Both the position numbers and the translations under genes were made by a program. The notes under the pieces were generated by a model. That model was not told the DNA's origin and made no database searches. It saw only the letters and a list, made by a program, of their open reading frames with translations. This document shows positions 13,320 to 24,973 of a stretch of 64,000 bases of DNA, in pieces; position 1 is the first letter of the stretch; each line of letters begins with the position of its first letter. Source of the stretch: Enchytraeus crypticus (taxonomy: Eukaryota; Annelida; Clitellata; Enchytraeida; Enchytraeidae); contig CAJHZI010000566.1 in assembly GCA_905160935.1 (NCBI GenBank), positions 1,221,204-1,285,203 of the forward strand, given 5' to 3'.

Positions 13320-14530
13320 GGCCAACTCTGCGCATGTATGAAATTATCTACTCTCTCAGTTATCAAAAGTTCAATTTACTCAATTTTTCTCCATCTATAA
13401 ATTGTTCTGATAAATTGTTTTGATAAATTTTTTTAAATTTAAATTTTTGCGTTGTGTTTGGAGTGTTTAGTTATTAAATGGCGGTGCATCATTGAGACGG
13501 CTCTAAAGTCGTCTTACAATGAAGATACGAACGTAAAACCTTGCCTGATTGATTGATTGATGCTTACCAACGTTAAACCTTCAATCACTGAGTGATCTAT
13601 GGTTTAAATGTAGTTAGAAATATTAAATGCACTCGTACATTAGCTTTCCCGCTTTCTTGAATTGAATCATCATTGTAACAGTTTTCTTTGCTAAATCTCA
13701 CTTTAATTTCTTCATTTCGACACTATTTATTTATTATTTATTTATTTAGCAGCTCAGCGATTTTCTATCGCATCTTTCTTACATGTACGTCGTCCATTCT
13801 AGTCTTTTGTAACTCTCTATTGACTGATACTTGTCTAAAGATTGTTAGAAAAGTTAATGTTTACTAAGATTTTGTAAAGGTTTGCCGTAGGAATTGATTG
13901 ATTGATTGATTGATTAAAGGATGTCAGTAGTATAATTGATTGAGAAAACGTTACGTTTTTAAGTAGCATTAATTTCATGCTGTCGTAAAGGTTATCATTA
14001 GTATTAATTGATAAAAAATGTGGTAAAAATTTTCAAGAATCCTGATTGATTGAATGATTTTAATCTTGTTTATTTAATCGGTAATTGTAATTGCCTTTAG
14101 ATTGTATAAGTGGGAAACACATTGATTAACAGCTAATAACAGTGTAGGAGAATAGCTGTGTGCATTTTACAATGTTATGGTCTTGTTAAATTATACATGT
14201 AGACCGTTACGCTTACTGTTAGCATTGATATTGGGACTTGTCATACAGAGATTTATTTAAATTTCATTGATTAATGAAGGCTATATTAATTTGGCTGAAA
14301 ATAGGCAATTTGACAGAACTTTGTATAATACTACCTTTGGAAATGTAAATTTTTGTTACTTATAAGATGATGACATTAGGACGGAGCAGTTAATTTTACC
14401 AGTCTTTGAAAATGTAAATGGAGAAATAGAAGAAAACGGATCGATAGCATGAAATATTTAACAGGCTGGATCAAGACAACTGAAATAAAATAAGCATAGT
14501 GTCAATAACGGGCAAATCTTCTATTTATCT
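13320..14530. other. non-coding, AT-rich
   Basis: No gene seen. Short ATTGATTGATTGATTG tracts near 13550 and 13894. Confidence 0.5.
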
Positions 14531-14536
14531 TCGATT

Positions 14537-14935
14537 AATCAGGTAAATGGGTAATGATTGATTAGGTAACGGATAACGATTGATTAGGTAACGGATAACG
14601 ATTGATTAGGCAACGGATAACGATTGATTAGGTAACTGTTAACGATTGATTAGGTAACGGATAACAATTGATTAGGTAACGGATAACAATTGATTAGGTA
14701 ACGGGTAACGATTAATCAGGTAACGGGGTAACGATTAATCAGGTAACAGGTTAAGGTTTATCAGGCAATGGGTTAAGATTTATCAGGTAATGGGTTAAGA
14801 TTTATCAGGTAACGGATTAAGATTTATCAGGTAACGTGGTAACGCTTGATCAGGTAACGGGTTAAGATTTATCAAGTAACGGGTTAAGATTGATCAGGTA
14901 ACGGGTAACGGTTAATCAGGTAATGGGGTAACTTA
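14537..14935 (+). repeat. about 22-bp minisatellite
   Basis: About 18 units of GATTGATTAGGTAACGGATAAC drifting to GGTTAAGATTTATCAGGTAAC. Confidence 0.93.
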
Positions 14936-15100
14936 GTAAATACACTTTGAAATTCTCTTCATAACATTTTAAGTATGTATACATTACAGTCTGCACCATT
15001 GATTGCAAGCCAGGTATGATACGATGCTAAGATAGAATTAGCTACTTAAATTAAGATTTATTTTACGTATAGGAGTGCATTGTGGCGTTTTACTTACTCT

Positions 15101-16624
15101 CAGTGGCGGATCCAAGGTGGAGGGGGCCCAGGTGGCCCGGGCCCCCACCTTAGGCAAAAAATTGTAAGCTATATTTTCATTGTTTCTAAGGGAATTTCGA
15201 TGTGTAAATATATTATTAATATCAGTGGTTATGGGGGAGGGGGCCCGGGGTGGAGGGAATGACAGGGTATAGTTCATTATTTCTAAGGCATTTTCGATGT
15301 GTAAATATGTTAATAATAGCAGTGGTTAGGGGGGGGGCCCGGGGTGAAGGGAATGACAGGGTATAGTTCACTATTTCTAAGGCAATTTCGATGTGTAAAT
15401 ATGTTAATAATAGCAGTGGTTGGGGGGGGGGGGGGGGGAGTGGAGGGTATGACAGGGTATAGTTCATTATTTCTAAGGCAATTTCTATGTGTAAATATGT
15501 TAGTAATGGCAGTGGTTGGGGGCCGGGGTGGAGGGTATGACAGGGTATAGTTCATTATTTCTAAGGCAATTTCTATGTGTAAATATGTTAGTAATGGTAG
15601 TGGTTGGGGGCCGGGGTGGAGGGTATGACAGGGTATAGTTCATAGTTTCTAAGGCAATTTCTATGTGTAAATATGTTAGTAATGGCAGTGGTTGGGGGCC
15701 GGGGTGGAGGGTATGACAGGGTATAGTTCATTGTTTCTAAGGCAATTTCGATGTGTAAATATGTTAGTAATGGCAGTGGTTAGGGGGGGGCCCGGAGTGG
15801 AGGGTATGACAGGGTATAGTTCATTGTTTCTAAGGCAATTTCGATGTGTAAATATGTTAGTAATGGCAGTGGTTGGGGGGCCGGGGTGGAGGGTATGACA
15901 GGGTATAGTTTGATTGTTTCTAAGGCAATTTCGATTTGTAAATATGTTAGTACTGGCAGTGGTTGGGGGGGGGGCGGGGTGGAGGGTATAGTTTCATTGC
16001 CTCTAAAGCAATTTCTATGTGTAAATATATTAGCAATGACAGTGGTTAGGGGGGCCGGGGGGGGGTGGTACGACAGGGAACTCATCTTCAATAGCTAGAT
16101 TTTTTTCTAGGATATACTAGGAGCCCTGTATAATGGTAGGAGGTCCAAAAAATGTTGACCGTTTCACTAGCTCTCAATTTTCACTTGAACCTATATATTA
16201 GAGGAAAAAAGGGTGTAAGAAAAAAATGTGAACTCTGTCCCCTAGCAGTGGTGCAAACAGCCTTGGATGGGAGTGGTTAAGCCCCCTACCACCACCAAAA
16301 TTAGGTCACTTTTGCAATTTGTCGAGATCCGCAGAGTTCCTTCAGAGGTGACAAAATTAACCTACTTTTTCCAAAACAAATGTAGGATTTTAGGTAGGCC
16401 TATTCCCCTGACTTTAGTACGGGTATAAGCGGGGGAGGGGGGGGGTAAGTTACGGGTATACACTCACTCTATGAGACGAATTCAGTAGTGAATAAATTTT
16501 GAGTCCCCCCACAGAAATTTGTCTGGTTGCGTCACATGTCCCGAAGAAGGCGGGGTGTAAGCAAAAAATGTACTCTAAAAATAATTTCGGGCCCCCCCTT
16601 GAAAAATTCCTGGATCCGCCCCTG
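15101..16624 (+). mobile_element. non-autonomous hAT-like DNA element
   Basis: Terminal inverted repeats CAGTGGCGGATCC (15101) and GGATCCGCCCCTG (16612-16624), extending to GGGGCCC-type sequence. 8-bp target duplication CTTACTCT/CCTACTCT (one mismatch), the hAT hallmark. No transposase. The interior is dominated by an 89-bp tandem repeat. A related, oppositely oriented element lies at 61653. Confidence 0.82.
15180..16070 (+). repeat. about 89-bp tandem array inside hAT-like element
   Basis: About ten units, each GTTCATTATTTCTAAGGCAA, TTTCTATGTGTAAATATGTT, AGTAATGGCAGTGGTT, a variable G-run, and GGGTATGACAGGGTATA. The G-run varies in length from unit to unit. Confidence 0.93.
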
Positions 16625-16629
16625 CCTAC

Positions 16630-17910
16630 TCTATTGGTGCTGTCGTACCTGCATGTCGTAATTCGCTAAACATGTACCTTAGAGAATACAGAGACAATCG
16701 TCATTTCCAGTTAAATGCTGTATATAGTTAAGTTAGAGATCAGATATTTAAGCATCTGTATGAGCAACTAAACATCCAGATCTACAGCCGATATCTTGTA
16801 TTTTATTATCGTAAGATATTTCAGTCTTAGTAATTTCAGTAACCTAACTGTTTCGGGTAAATTCAGGCTGCACAGCAAGTTAGTTTTATGCTTTGGTCAA
16901 TGTTTCTTGTTTCGTTATATTTAAATTAGTTTTATAATCAATGCATAAAGTGTAAAACGGAGGGCAATGATTCTCTGTTTTCTCAAAGGTGTATATTGTG
17001 TATCCTTTAAAGGCCGTTGTTTGACCTTGATTTTATTTAGATTTGTTAAGAATTGTTAAGATCTGGGGTCTTGTTAATTCTAGTACTTATTTCAAATGTA
17101 TCTAAATTTGCTAGTTATTTCGCTTGATGCTAAATTTAGTTAACTAAATATTGGAAATACCTGTAGGCTCACACTTATCGGTTACCTCTCGAATCACTCG
17201 TTATCCTTATGCTCCCACAGTTTAATTTAAATATTATATCGCAATTTACGGCTTATAAATCTGTTGCTACGCTACGTTATGTTATCCTTGCTATTTTGCT
17301 GCGGTCCTTTGATTTTAGTTAAACTTACATTTTGTTGTGTTTTTTATTTTTATTTTATACGTTTTTTTTGTTTTTTCACTGCTTTCTTGTATATAGTTCG
17401 CTTCAAGAAGCGCCGCAGAGCATTTCAAAATATTCACTGGAGGACACGGTATAGAAGAGGTATGCAAAAAATACTGCTTGAGTTCTGCAAGGGGTAGGGC
17501 TACGTATAAAACTTTATTTTACGCAATATAATAACGCTGATTTATTTTGAATTGTTTAGTCCATTGCATGCCTATTGTGTTGTGCTGCGGTATAAATTAA
17601 TCAAAATTACGATTAATCAGTGTGTGTGTAATATTCCATTAAATTTGTTCTCATTTCTTTCAGGAATAACGCTTGATTTACTTAAACCTAATCACCTTGA
17701 AATGAAAATTAAAAGCTTATTACATGATATGTTTATAGCTAATCCCATCGTTATTTTCTGCATTTTCACATTATCTTCTGTAAAAGGTGAACAATGCTAT
17801 GAAAGGGAACCTCTGCTTAATTAATCAGCTTAATTCGTTAGGTTAATTAAATAAGGTAATAAATTAGGTTAACTAATTAGTTTAACATGCACGTTTATCA
17901 GGCAAATTAC
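16630..17910. other. non-coding; two exon-like segments
   Basis: No gene recognised. 17664-17786 (acceptor TTTCTTTCAG, donor AAAAG|GTGAAC, one open frame with LDLLKPNHLEMKIKSLLHDM) looks like an exon, but its exit phase does not join exon 19689 directly and I see no homology. Confidence 0.4.
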
Positions 17911-17916
17911 GATTGT

Positions 17917-18068
17917 CATTCAGTAACTATATTTTAGCATTTTACTGTCAAGACAAAGCCTTGAATCGAACTTGGACTTTTATTTATTTCAGGTCGCCAC
18001 CTTTGGTCTAAGTTTCGATTCAACGCGTTGTCATGACAGCAAAATATAAAAAATATAGTTACTGAATG
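17917..18068. mobile_element. foldback MITE-like palindrome
   Basis: CATTCAGTAACTATATTTT at 17917 is matched in inverse by AAAATATAGTTACTGAATG ending at 18068. The inner halves (TTACTGTCAAGACAA...TTGAATCGAACTT) also match imperfectly. About 150 bases in total. Confidence 0.8.
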
Positions 18069-18109
18069 TAAAAGCGAGAAATAAGTTACAGAATATACAT
18101 ATCTCTCTT

Positions 18110-19688
18110 CAATGCACTGCCAAGTGGCAGGTTAAAGGTAAATATTCATACTCAAAGTATGCTTTCTCGCTTCTTAAGAGCACTCCTTAGATCAAAAAGT
18201 GAATCCCTTCACAAAGTCTATGCCTTATTCTTACCTTATACAGCCTATTGCTTGGGAAGAATGGTTCTCAGGTGGTTTCCCGTTGCCTTCCTCAGTTAGA
18301 GGGATTAATTACCGTTTAATCATGGGGGAAATTATTTCATGGTGTGGTGGGTCCCCTCTTGCCAACCTCAGCTCCTGCCTTAGTCGCCTCTTACGTACAC
18401 GCAGCAGATTATTTGCGGTTGTCCTATTTTGCAGTGGTACCCGAGCACAACATACCCGAGCACAACATACCCGAGCACAACATGGGGAAATATACCTATA
18501 GCTTCAAGGTACTGAGCTATACCAAAACACCCGGTGCTGTGCTTGATATCAGGTACGAGGCAAATGCTGGAATTTGACTTACTGCAGCATGGAAGCTCTA
18601 TGCCGCCTGATTTCATGATTTTATTACAGAGCCTCAGCAGATTATCACTGACGCCAATGTATTTTAAGTTCTTTAAATGATGCTTTTCCATTGTCTTCCT
18701 CGGTATCTACAGTAGTCTTCGTCATACCTGTTGTAGTCTAAGATCTTCTGCAAGACTACAGCAGATAAGAGGAAGACTAGAGCAAATACTGAGGAAGACA
18801 ATGGGAAAGTATATTTGAAACTTAAAGAATAGAACTTAAAATCGTCTTCATATCTGTGGAGTCATCCTCCGTATCTGACGTAGTCTTCCTCAACGTCTGT
18901 TGTAGTTCGCTGCATATATTTCCAACAAGATAAAACAAAACTGATTTGATCACGTGACAGAAGCGTGTAAGGAATTACGTTGTTGTTTTGCTTGTTGCAG
19001 GACAGGATTAGGGAATATGTTGTGGAGAATATCCGAATAAGAAAGAAAAGCAACAAGTTTGTATCTGTGCTGTCGTTCTGTTATCAGTCATTTCTGGGCG
19101 TGAATCGATTTGATGCATTAATGAATTAGATGATGAATTAGATCTGACGAATAGGATGATGAATTAGACCTGATGAATCAGATGATGAATTAGATCTGAC
19201 GAATAGGATGATGAATTAAACTTAATGAATTGGATGATGAATTAGATCCGACGGATGATGAATTGGATCTGATGAATCAGACGTTTAGCCTCGATGAATC
19301 AGAAAATGATTTACGCCTGATAAATGTCGATTTATCGATGATGCTTTACATGATCAAATAGAATCGTAGCTCTTTTAATGTGATTTTTATTGATTGTTTT
19401 ATTGATTAATTGATCGATTGATTGATTGATATGAATCATGCTCTCTTTCTCTTAGTGCACCGTCTATTTTCAGGTCTATAGTATATAATGTCTCCACTTA
19501 TATCTATATTCCGTTTCCTTACACTCATTAATTAGAAGCGCTCGTATTTCATCGATCTCATCGGCCTATAATGAAATTATAATTACCGATTGGAAATATT
19601 TTATTTGACTAAAACTAAATATCAATCGAACTGCAATATTATGAAAAATGAATTTATTTTTAAAATGATGTATTATCCGTGTTGTCAG
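18110..19688. other. intergenic/5' intron sequence with repeats
   Basis: Contains three CACAACATACCCGAG units near 18437-18482. An imperfect inverted repeat lies at about 18688-18806 (CCATTGTCTTCCTC...GAGGAAGACAATGG), and GATGAATTAGATCTGACGAA repeats at 19115-19290. It should hold part of a 5' intron of the channel gene. Confidence 0.5.
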
Positions 19689-19779
19689 TCTCAAACCGAA
19701 GTACAGAAAGGTGAAGAACGATGCTTTTGGTACGATCTGCTTTCAAGGATTTGGTCAGGACGCTTCAACTAATGCTCCG
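19689..19779 (+). CDS. TRPM exon 1 of visible model (MHR1)
   Basis: Acceptor CAG at 19686-19688, donor G|GTGAGA after 19779. Enters in phase 2, leaves in phase 0. Reads [20 protein letters not shown], which fits the TRPM motif 'TDAFGDIVFTG' that precedes the YVRVS strand. Residues 1-30. It joins in frame to the exon at 20454. Further 5' exons must exist but I found no convincing CxCG...H segment upstream. Confidence 0.82.
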
Positions 19780-22700
19780 GTGAGAACTAAACTCTTAACT
19801 CTACTTCATACATGTATTTAAATCACATCAAACTAAAAGCTAAAGCCAAGTTTAACGCCAATTTCAAGCTTGATGGCATGTCACTGTCTGGGAAAGCACT
19901 GAATTTGAACCCTGAACGCTACAATCCTGTAAGTCTCTTGCAGTGACTGATATTGTAAGTTACGAAATTTCACAAAACTAGCTTTTGTTGTTAGATCAAT
20001 ATTTAATAAATATTTACAATATTTATCAATATTTCCTTCTGTAGAGTTTTACCAAACGGAAAGCCCAAAATACAATTTGTTCAACAGCCTGCTCTCGCAT
20101 TGTACTAGCAATGTGTTGCAGGTCCCCCATATATTTTTAATCATTGAGTAAAAGTAAAAGGGCTATCTTAATTTATGTAGACATACATTAAGATCTTCCA
20201 TAACGTTGTATATACTACTGTATAACTTTTTTAACGAAAAATTAAAGGGTTTACTTGGTTAGGCAGCCAGTTTACTCAATCATTTAATTACCAGTCCCTG
20301 TTGTCCAAGATTTTACTCTCTGGTATAACTAAAGTGGCATTAAAATACGGTCATTTAAAATATTAGTTAAACTAAGTAAAGTAAGTCACTAAATAATTAA
20401 AGTAAGTCACTAAGTGAAATCTCTATTATTAATTTATGCCTATGAATGAGCAGTACGTTAAGGTGAGCGCTATAGAGGCAGAGAGCACAAGCGAAGATGA
20501 TGTGGAGATTGTGGCGAACGTATGGAAGCTGATGTCCGACTACTGGAATATGAGACCTCCCAAACTCATCATCTCTGTGACTGGGGGAGCAAAGAACTTC
20601 TACCTCAAGAACAGGCTGCTCAATAACTTCAAGAGAGGCTTGCTAAAGGCTGCAACCTCCTCAGGTATTCATTCAACATATTCTTTGAGACTACTCAATT
20701 TCACATATCCTAAGCTAAATTTGCTCTGCTGTGGATTGTTTTAGCTGAGAACATACCAATCTGATCATTTATCCTTAAAACTGAAGCTTAGTTTTGTTCT
20801 TTACTGTACGACCGCTAAATTTTAGAAAAAATATCGATATTGCAGTGATACCTATTATTAAGACAAAAATTGTACGGGTTAACGTGTTTAAAGTAGTAGC
20901 TAAAATTGCTGTCTACAATTAATTTTCAAAAATAACTTTTAACGACAGATTCTAAGAGAAGTCCTACTTTTTAAAACGCGAATTACGATAAGAAATTAAT
21001 TCTCGCAGCTGTTAGTAACTTCTGTACAGTAATATCGCTATATTAGTTATAGTACTAGATGATTTAATAAAATTATTTAAAACCTGAAAATAAATACATC
21101 ATCTACAATATATTGAGAACGTAATTTACCTCAAAAGTCTTCATTAGCCGTTACGTCTCTACACCATTCTTTCTCTCGTCTCTACACCATTCTCTCTCTC
21201 TCGTCTCTACACCATTTAAGTGAGACACTACCTTATGAATTTTTGAGGTAAATTTAAACTACTTTACTAGTGTAATTATACTTAAAACGCTGCACGAACA
21301 TAATGAATAGAACGGTTCATAATTATTCTGGTTCATAGTTAACTGCTTTTCGTATTAATTATCACTTCAAAATATTAGTAACTTATTAGCGACAATAATA
21401 TTCTCAATGATTATTACTAACAACCTGTGTAGATGCCTGGGTAATAACTGGGGGCACTAAGACAGGTGTGATGGAGTTGGTGGGGGAGGCAGTGAGGGAC
21501 TACTACCTACAAAACGGCTCGTCCCGGCAACCCATCGTGGTCATTGGTATTGCCACCTGGGGCATTGTAGCCAACAGAGAGAAACTACGAGATAAAAATG
21601 TATGAAATTGTCTGGTCGTTTGATTTTAATTAAATATACATGTAATGAACACGCCTTGTTCACAATTATTATGCTAAGAAATATATATTGTAGATAGAAA
21701 ACAGATATTATATAGCAGTTATTAATATATTAGGAAATATATATTATAGATCGAAAGCAAATATTATACAGCTGTTATTTATAAAAATTAAGTGACGTAG
21801 GGTATTTCCAAAGATTTATGATAGATTATATAAGTCGAAGTTATAAGTAGGCCTAGCTAGATTATTACGCTGGGTATTTCCGAAGAGACGCAGCTAACGC
21901 GTAAATCGATTAAACGAGAGGTGCCATGGTTGGCTGAAGTCGATCGCTCGAGTAGTATATTAAGCGGCCGGAGATACAATAGAAACAAGTTGGGGCCGGG
22001 GGCCTACTTGGTTCGTCTGAGTAGGTTCCCAGGAGGGCGGCTCCGATGGGTCTATACGGTGTACAACGTGTAGTTCTCATAAAGGATCGAGTCTCAATGA
22101 TCCTTTCCCTTACTGACTCCCTACGGGATAGGTAAGGGGGCCTCTCAGGTTGGCTAGTGTCCCAAGCCGCGAAGGCTAATTTGGAGGAGAGAGAGTTCAG
22201 TGTCCCCCTGGGTAGGCCCAGGTAAGAGGCTAGTAGTCCACGGCGATACCCGGGTCGAGTCCGTCTCTGCGGGTATTCGCTAAGCGCCTGGGTCGAGTGT
22301 GTCTCTACAGGCGAGGAGGCTGGTAGTCCACGGCAATACTCGGGTCGAGTCTGTCTCTGCGGGTATTCGCTAAGCGCCTGGGTCGAGTGTGTCTCTACAG
22401 GCGAGGAGACTGGTAGTCCACGGCAATACTCGGGTCGAGTTCGTCTCTGCGGGTATTTGCTAAGCGCCTGGGTCGAGTGTGTCTCTACAGGCGAGGAGGC
22501 TGGTAGTCCACGGCAATACCCGGGTCGAGTTCGTCTCTGCGGGTATTTGCTAAGCGCCTGGGTCGAGTGTGTCTCTGCAGGCGGGAGGCTGGTAGTCCAC
22601 GGCAATACCCGGGTCGAGTTCGTCTCTGCGGGTATTTGCTAAGCGCCTGGGTCGAGGTGTCTCTGCAGGCGGGAGGCTAACAACGGCATTGCCTGGGTCG

Positions 22701-24919
22701 AGTTCGTCTCTGCAGCTATTTGCTAAGCGCCTGGGTCGAGTTCGTCTCTGCAGGCGGGAGTAGGAATACCAATTAGGAGTAGAAAATACGGGAAGACCAA
22801 TAGTAAAAGGATAGGGAAGAATAAGTCTAAAAAAGGTAAAGGGACGTTTTAATAGGGTAAAGAAAATAAAGTTCGTCGCAGTTAAAAACAACCAATCAAT
22901 TAATTATATACTACAAGTTTGTAAAACTAGGAAGCAGGGTAGAAAATCCAACCGTGATCTCCCAAGATAACGCAGACGCTTCCACTACCGGTTCGGGTCA
23001 CCACATCACTTCGCCCCGAGAACCACGAATATCACAAGGAAGCATGGAAGAAAATCAACCATCATCGTCTAAATACATAGAAGACGTGGAGTATGCTTCT
23101 ACTCCCGACTCGGTCCAGCGTCGACGCTGTGCACCGGGTTCCCGAGAACCCAATTACGAAGTAGACAAGGGGGGATGGACCTTGGCCTACTCAGTCGGTA
23201 ACGAACAAGAAAGGCCTATCGAGACGGATGATACGAGGAAAGAAGTATCATTTGAAGACGCAGCACCTCGGTTCCTCCTGACAAGAGGTACCCTTAATAA
23301 AGCATTCGACGAAAAAGCTGCCGTCTCGAAGTACTGCCGACCGTCGAGCGGGTCCAGAATAAGACAACCGCTCGAGGACGAACAGGCAGCAAGGCAGTTC
23401 GCGACAAATGGTGTCAGAAGTGGGATTTCCGGCTATTACGGGAGATATAAACCCTGGCCGGCGGGGTCTAACTACAAAATAGACGATGACGACGAGGTTA
23501 TATTGAATTACCGGGTTCATACTCGGGAGCATTGGGGTCATCAGCGAAGTAGTAGGAGAAGGACAGGAATTACTCGGGATCTTGTGGCTGTCGACGAAAT
23601 GTTAAGACAATCATAGTAATAGGGATTATTAGGGTCGTTAACGAAGAATTAAGTTCAACGGGAAATGAACAAGAAAAGATATTGATATTTCATTAAGAGA
23701 TGAAGGGAGAAGTAAGAACAAGACGTATTGATCAGGTAGTTAATGAAAATATTAGGCCTTGGCCTGAATTCAGCGGTAACATATATTTGACAGTCAGCAT
23801 CAAAAGACTGTGGATATATAAGGAGTTTTGGTTTGGAAAACATTAAATATGCGACGTTTTAGGCCATGTAACAATTGCGGAGAAATTTTATTTTAATAAT
23901 AAGTCGTACGAAATCTTAACGCAATTGGAGCACATATAAGTATTTTACGACATGGACTTCATAGTGTCGTTTAGTTTTCAAGTTTGTCGATTTATTAAGG
24001 TAGTGTACTATTAATTAATTAGAAGTCGAGCGACAGTAATTAAGCTTGCTCGAGAAAGAGTGCTGAATCAGCATGTCGTCGAAGTATTATGTTCTGATAA
24101 TTTTCAGTGTAAATATTTCAAGGCGTAGGCCTAGTATGTGATCATGTGTTTTCAGTAATACTGTAAGATCGCAGTAGAGACCAGCAGAAAGAAGTTGCGA
24201 GAATGTGTACAAGTACTGGAGAATTAAGAGAACGAGTGATATCAGAGTCCAGGGCACGATAGAAATATTTCTATGCTTTCCAACGCCAGAGGACTAGAGT
24301 CGAATTGAGATTTTTCGCCAACATGAGTACGAGAGGATATGACCGATAATGTAAGTGATAGAATCGTCTCATTAATGTTATTCGCGAATCTGGGTGAAAA
24401 TGTCGTTAGGGTTAGCAGATTTATCGCAAATGATAGTCTGTGTTGGGTGATAACCAAGGACACCCATCCCTCCGTCATAGTGTTTCACTTCTAGTCTTGT
24501 TTCGGACATTGTCCAAAGTTATTCGCGAATCTGGGTGCACATGTCGCTAGGGTTGGCAGACTTATCGCGAATGATAGTCTGTGTTAGGTGATAACTAAGG
24601 ACACCCTTCCCTCCGTCATAGTGTTTCACTTCTGGCCTCGTCTCCGACTCAATTATGGCATGTATAACCATAGATGTCCGGTGTTGAAGTGACTGGTGAT
24701 AGGTATGATACTTAGCCGTCACGGGAATTTTTGATATTCATTTCGAACACTCTCTTACATTTTGGGTAGGCCGAATATCAGAAGTAAAAGATTGATACGT
24801 ACAGGAGGTAGAAAGATGTAGGAAGAACTAGAGAGGATTTTAATTTACAAAAATCAATATTTCGTTTTAAAATCATGAATACGCAATTATCGGATATTAA
24901 TTTTTAAAAAAACATAAAA

Positions 24920-24973
<54 letters not shown>

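Larger units (their letters stand above)
21641..23406 (+). repeat. 5' LTR
   Basis: 1766 bases, TG...CA ends. Contains a TATA-like box TATATAAG at 21827-21834, a block of about six tandem units of roughly 90 bases (about 22210-22765), and an open reading frame from 22954 that runs out of the LTR through the primer-binding site. The 3' LTR differs mainly in minisatellite copy number and a small indel near 23030 (26370 in the 3' copy). Confidence 0.9.

Noticed and set aside
20436-20453. ATG at 20436 as TRPM start codon
   Set aside because: The upstream exon at 19689-19779 joins in phase to 20454 and restores the conserved NDAFG...YVKVS order, so this ATG lies in the intron.
22457-22891. Proteins encoded on either strand over the LTR minisatellite
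   Set aside because: Frames follow repeat periodicity and exist on both strands; only the later LTR ORF at 22954 is non-repetitive.
23655-24722. Small minus-strand ORFs in LTR-element interior
   Set aside because: No recognisable domains; they overlap a 141-bp internal duplication.
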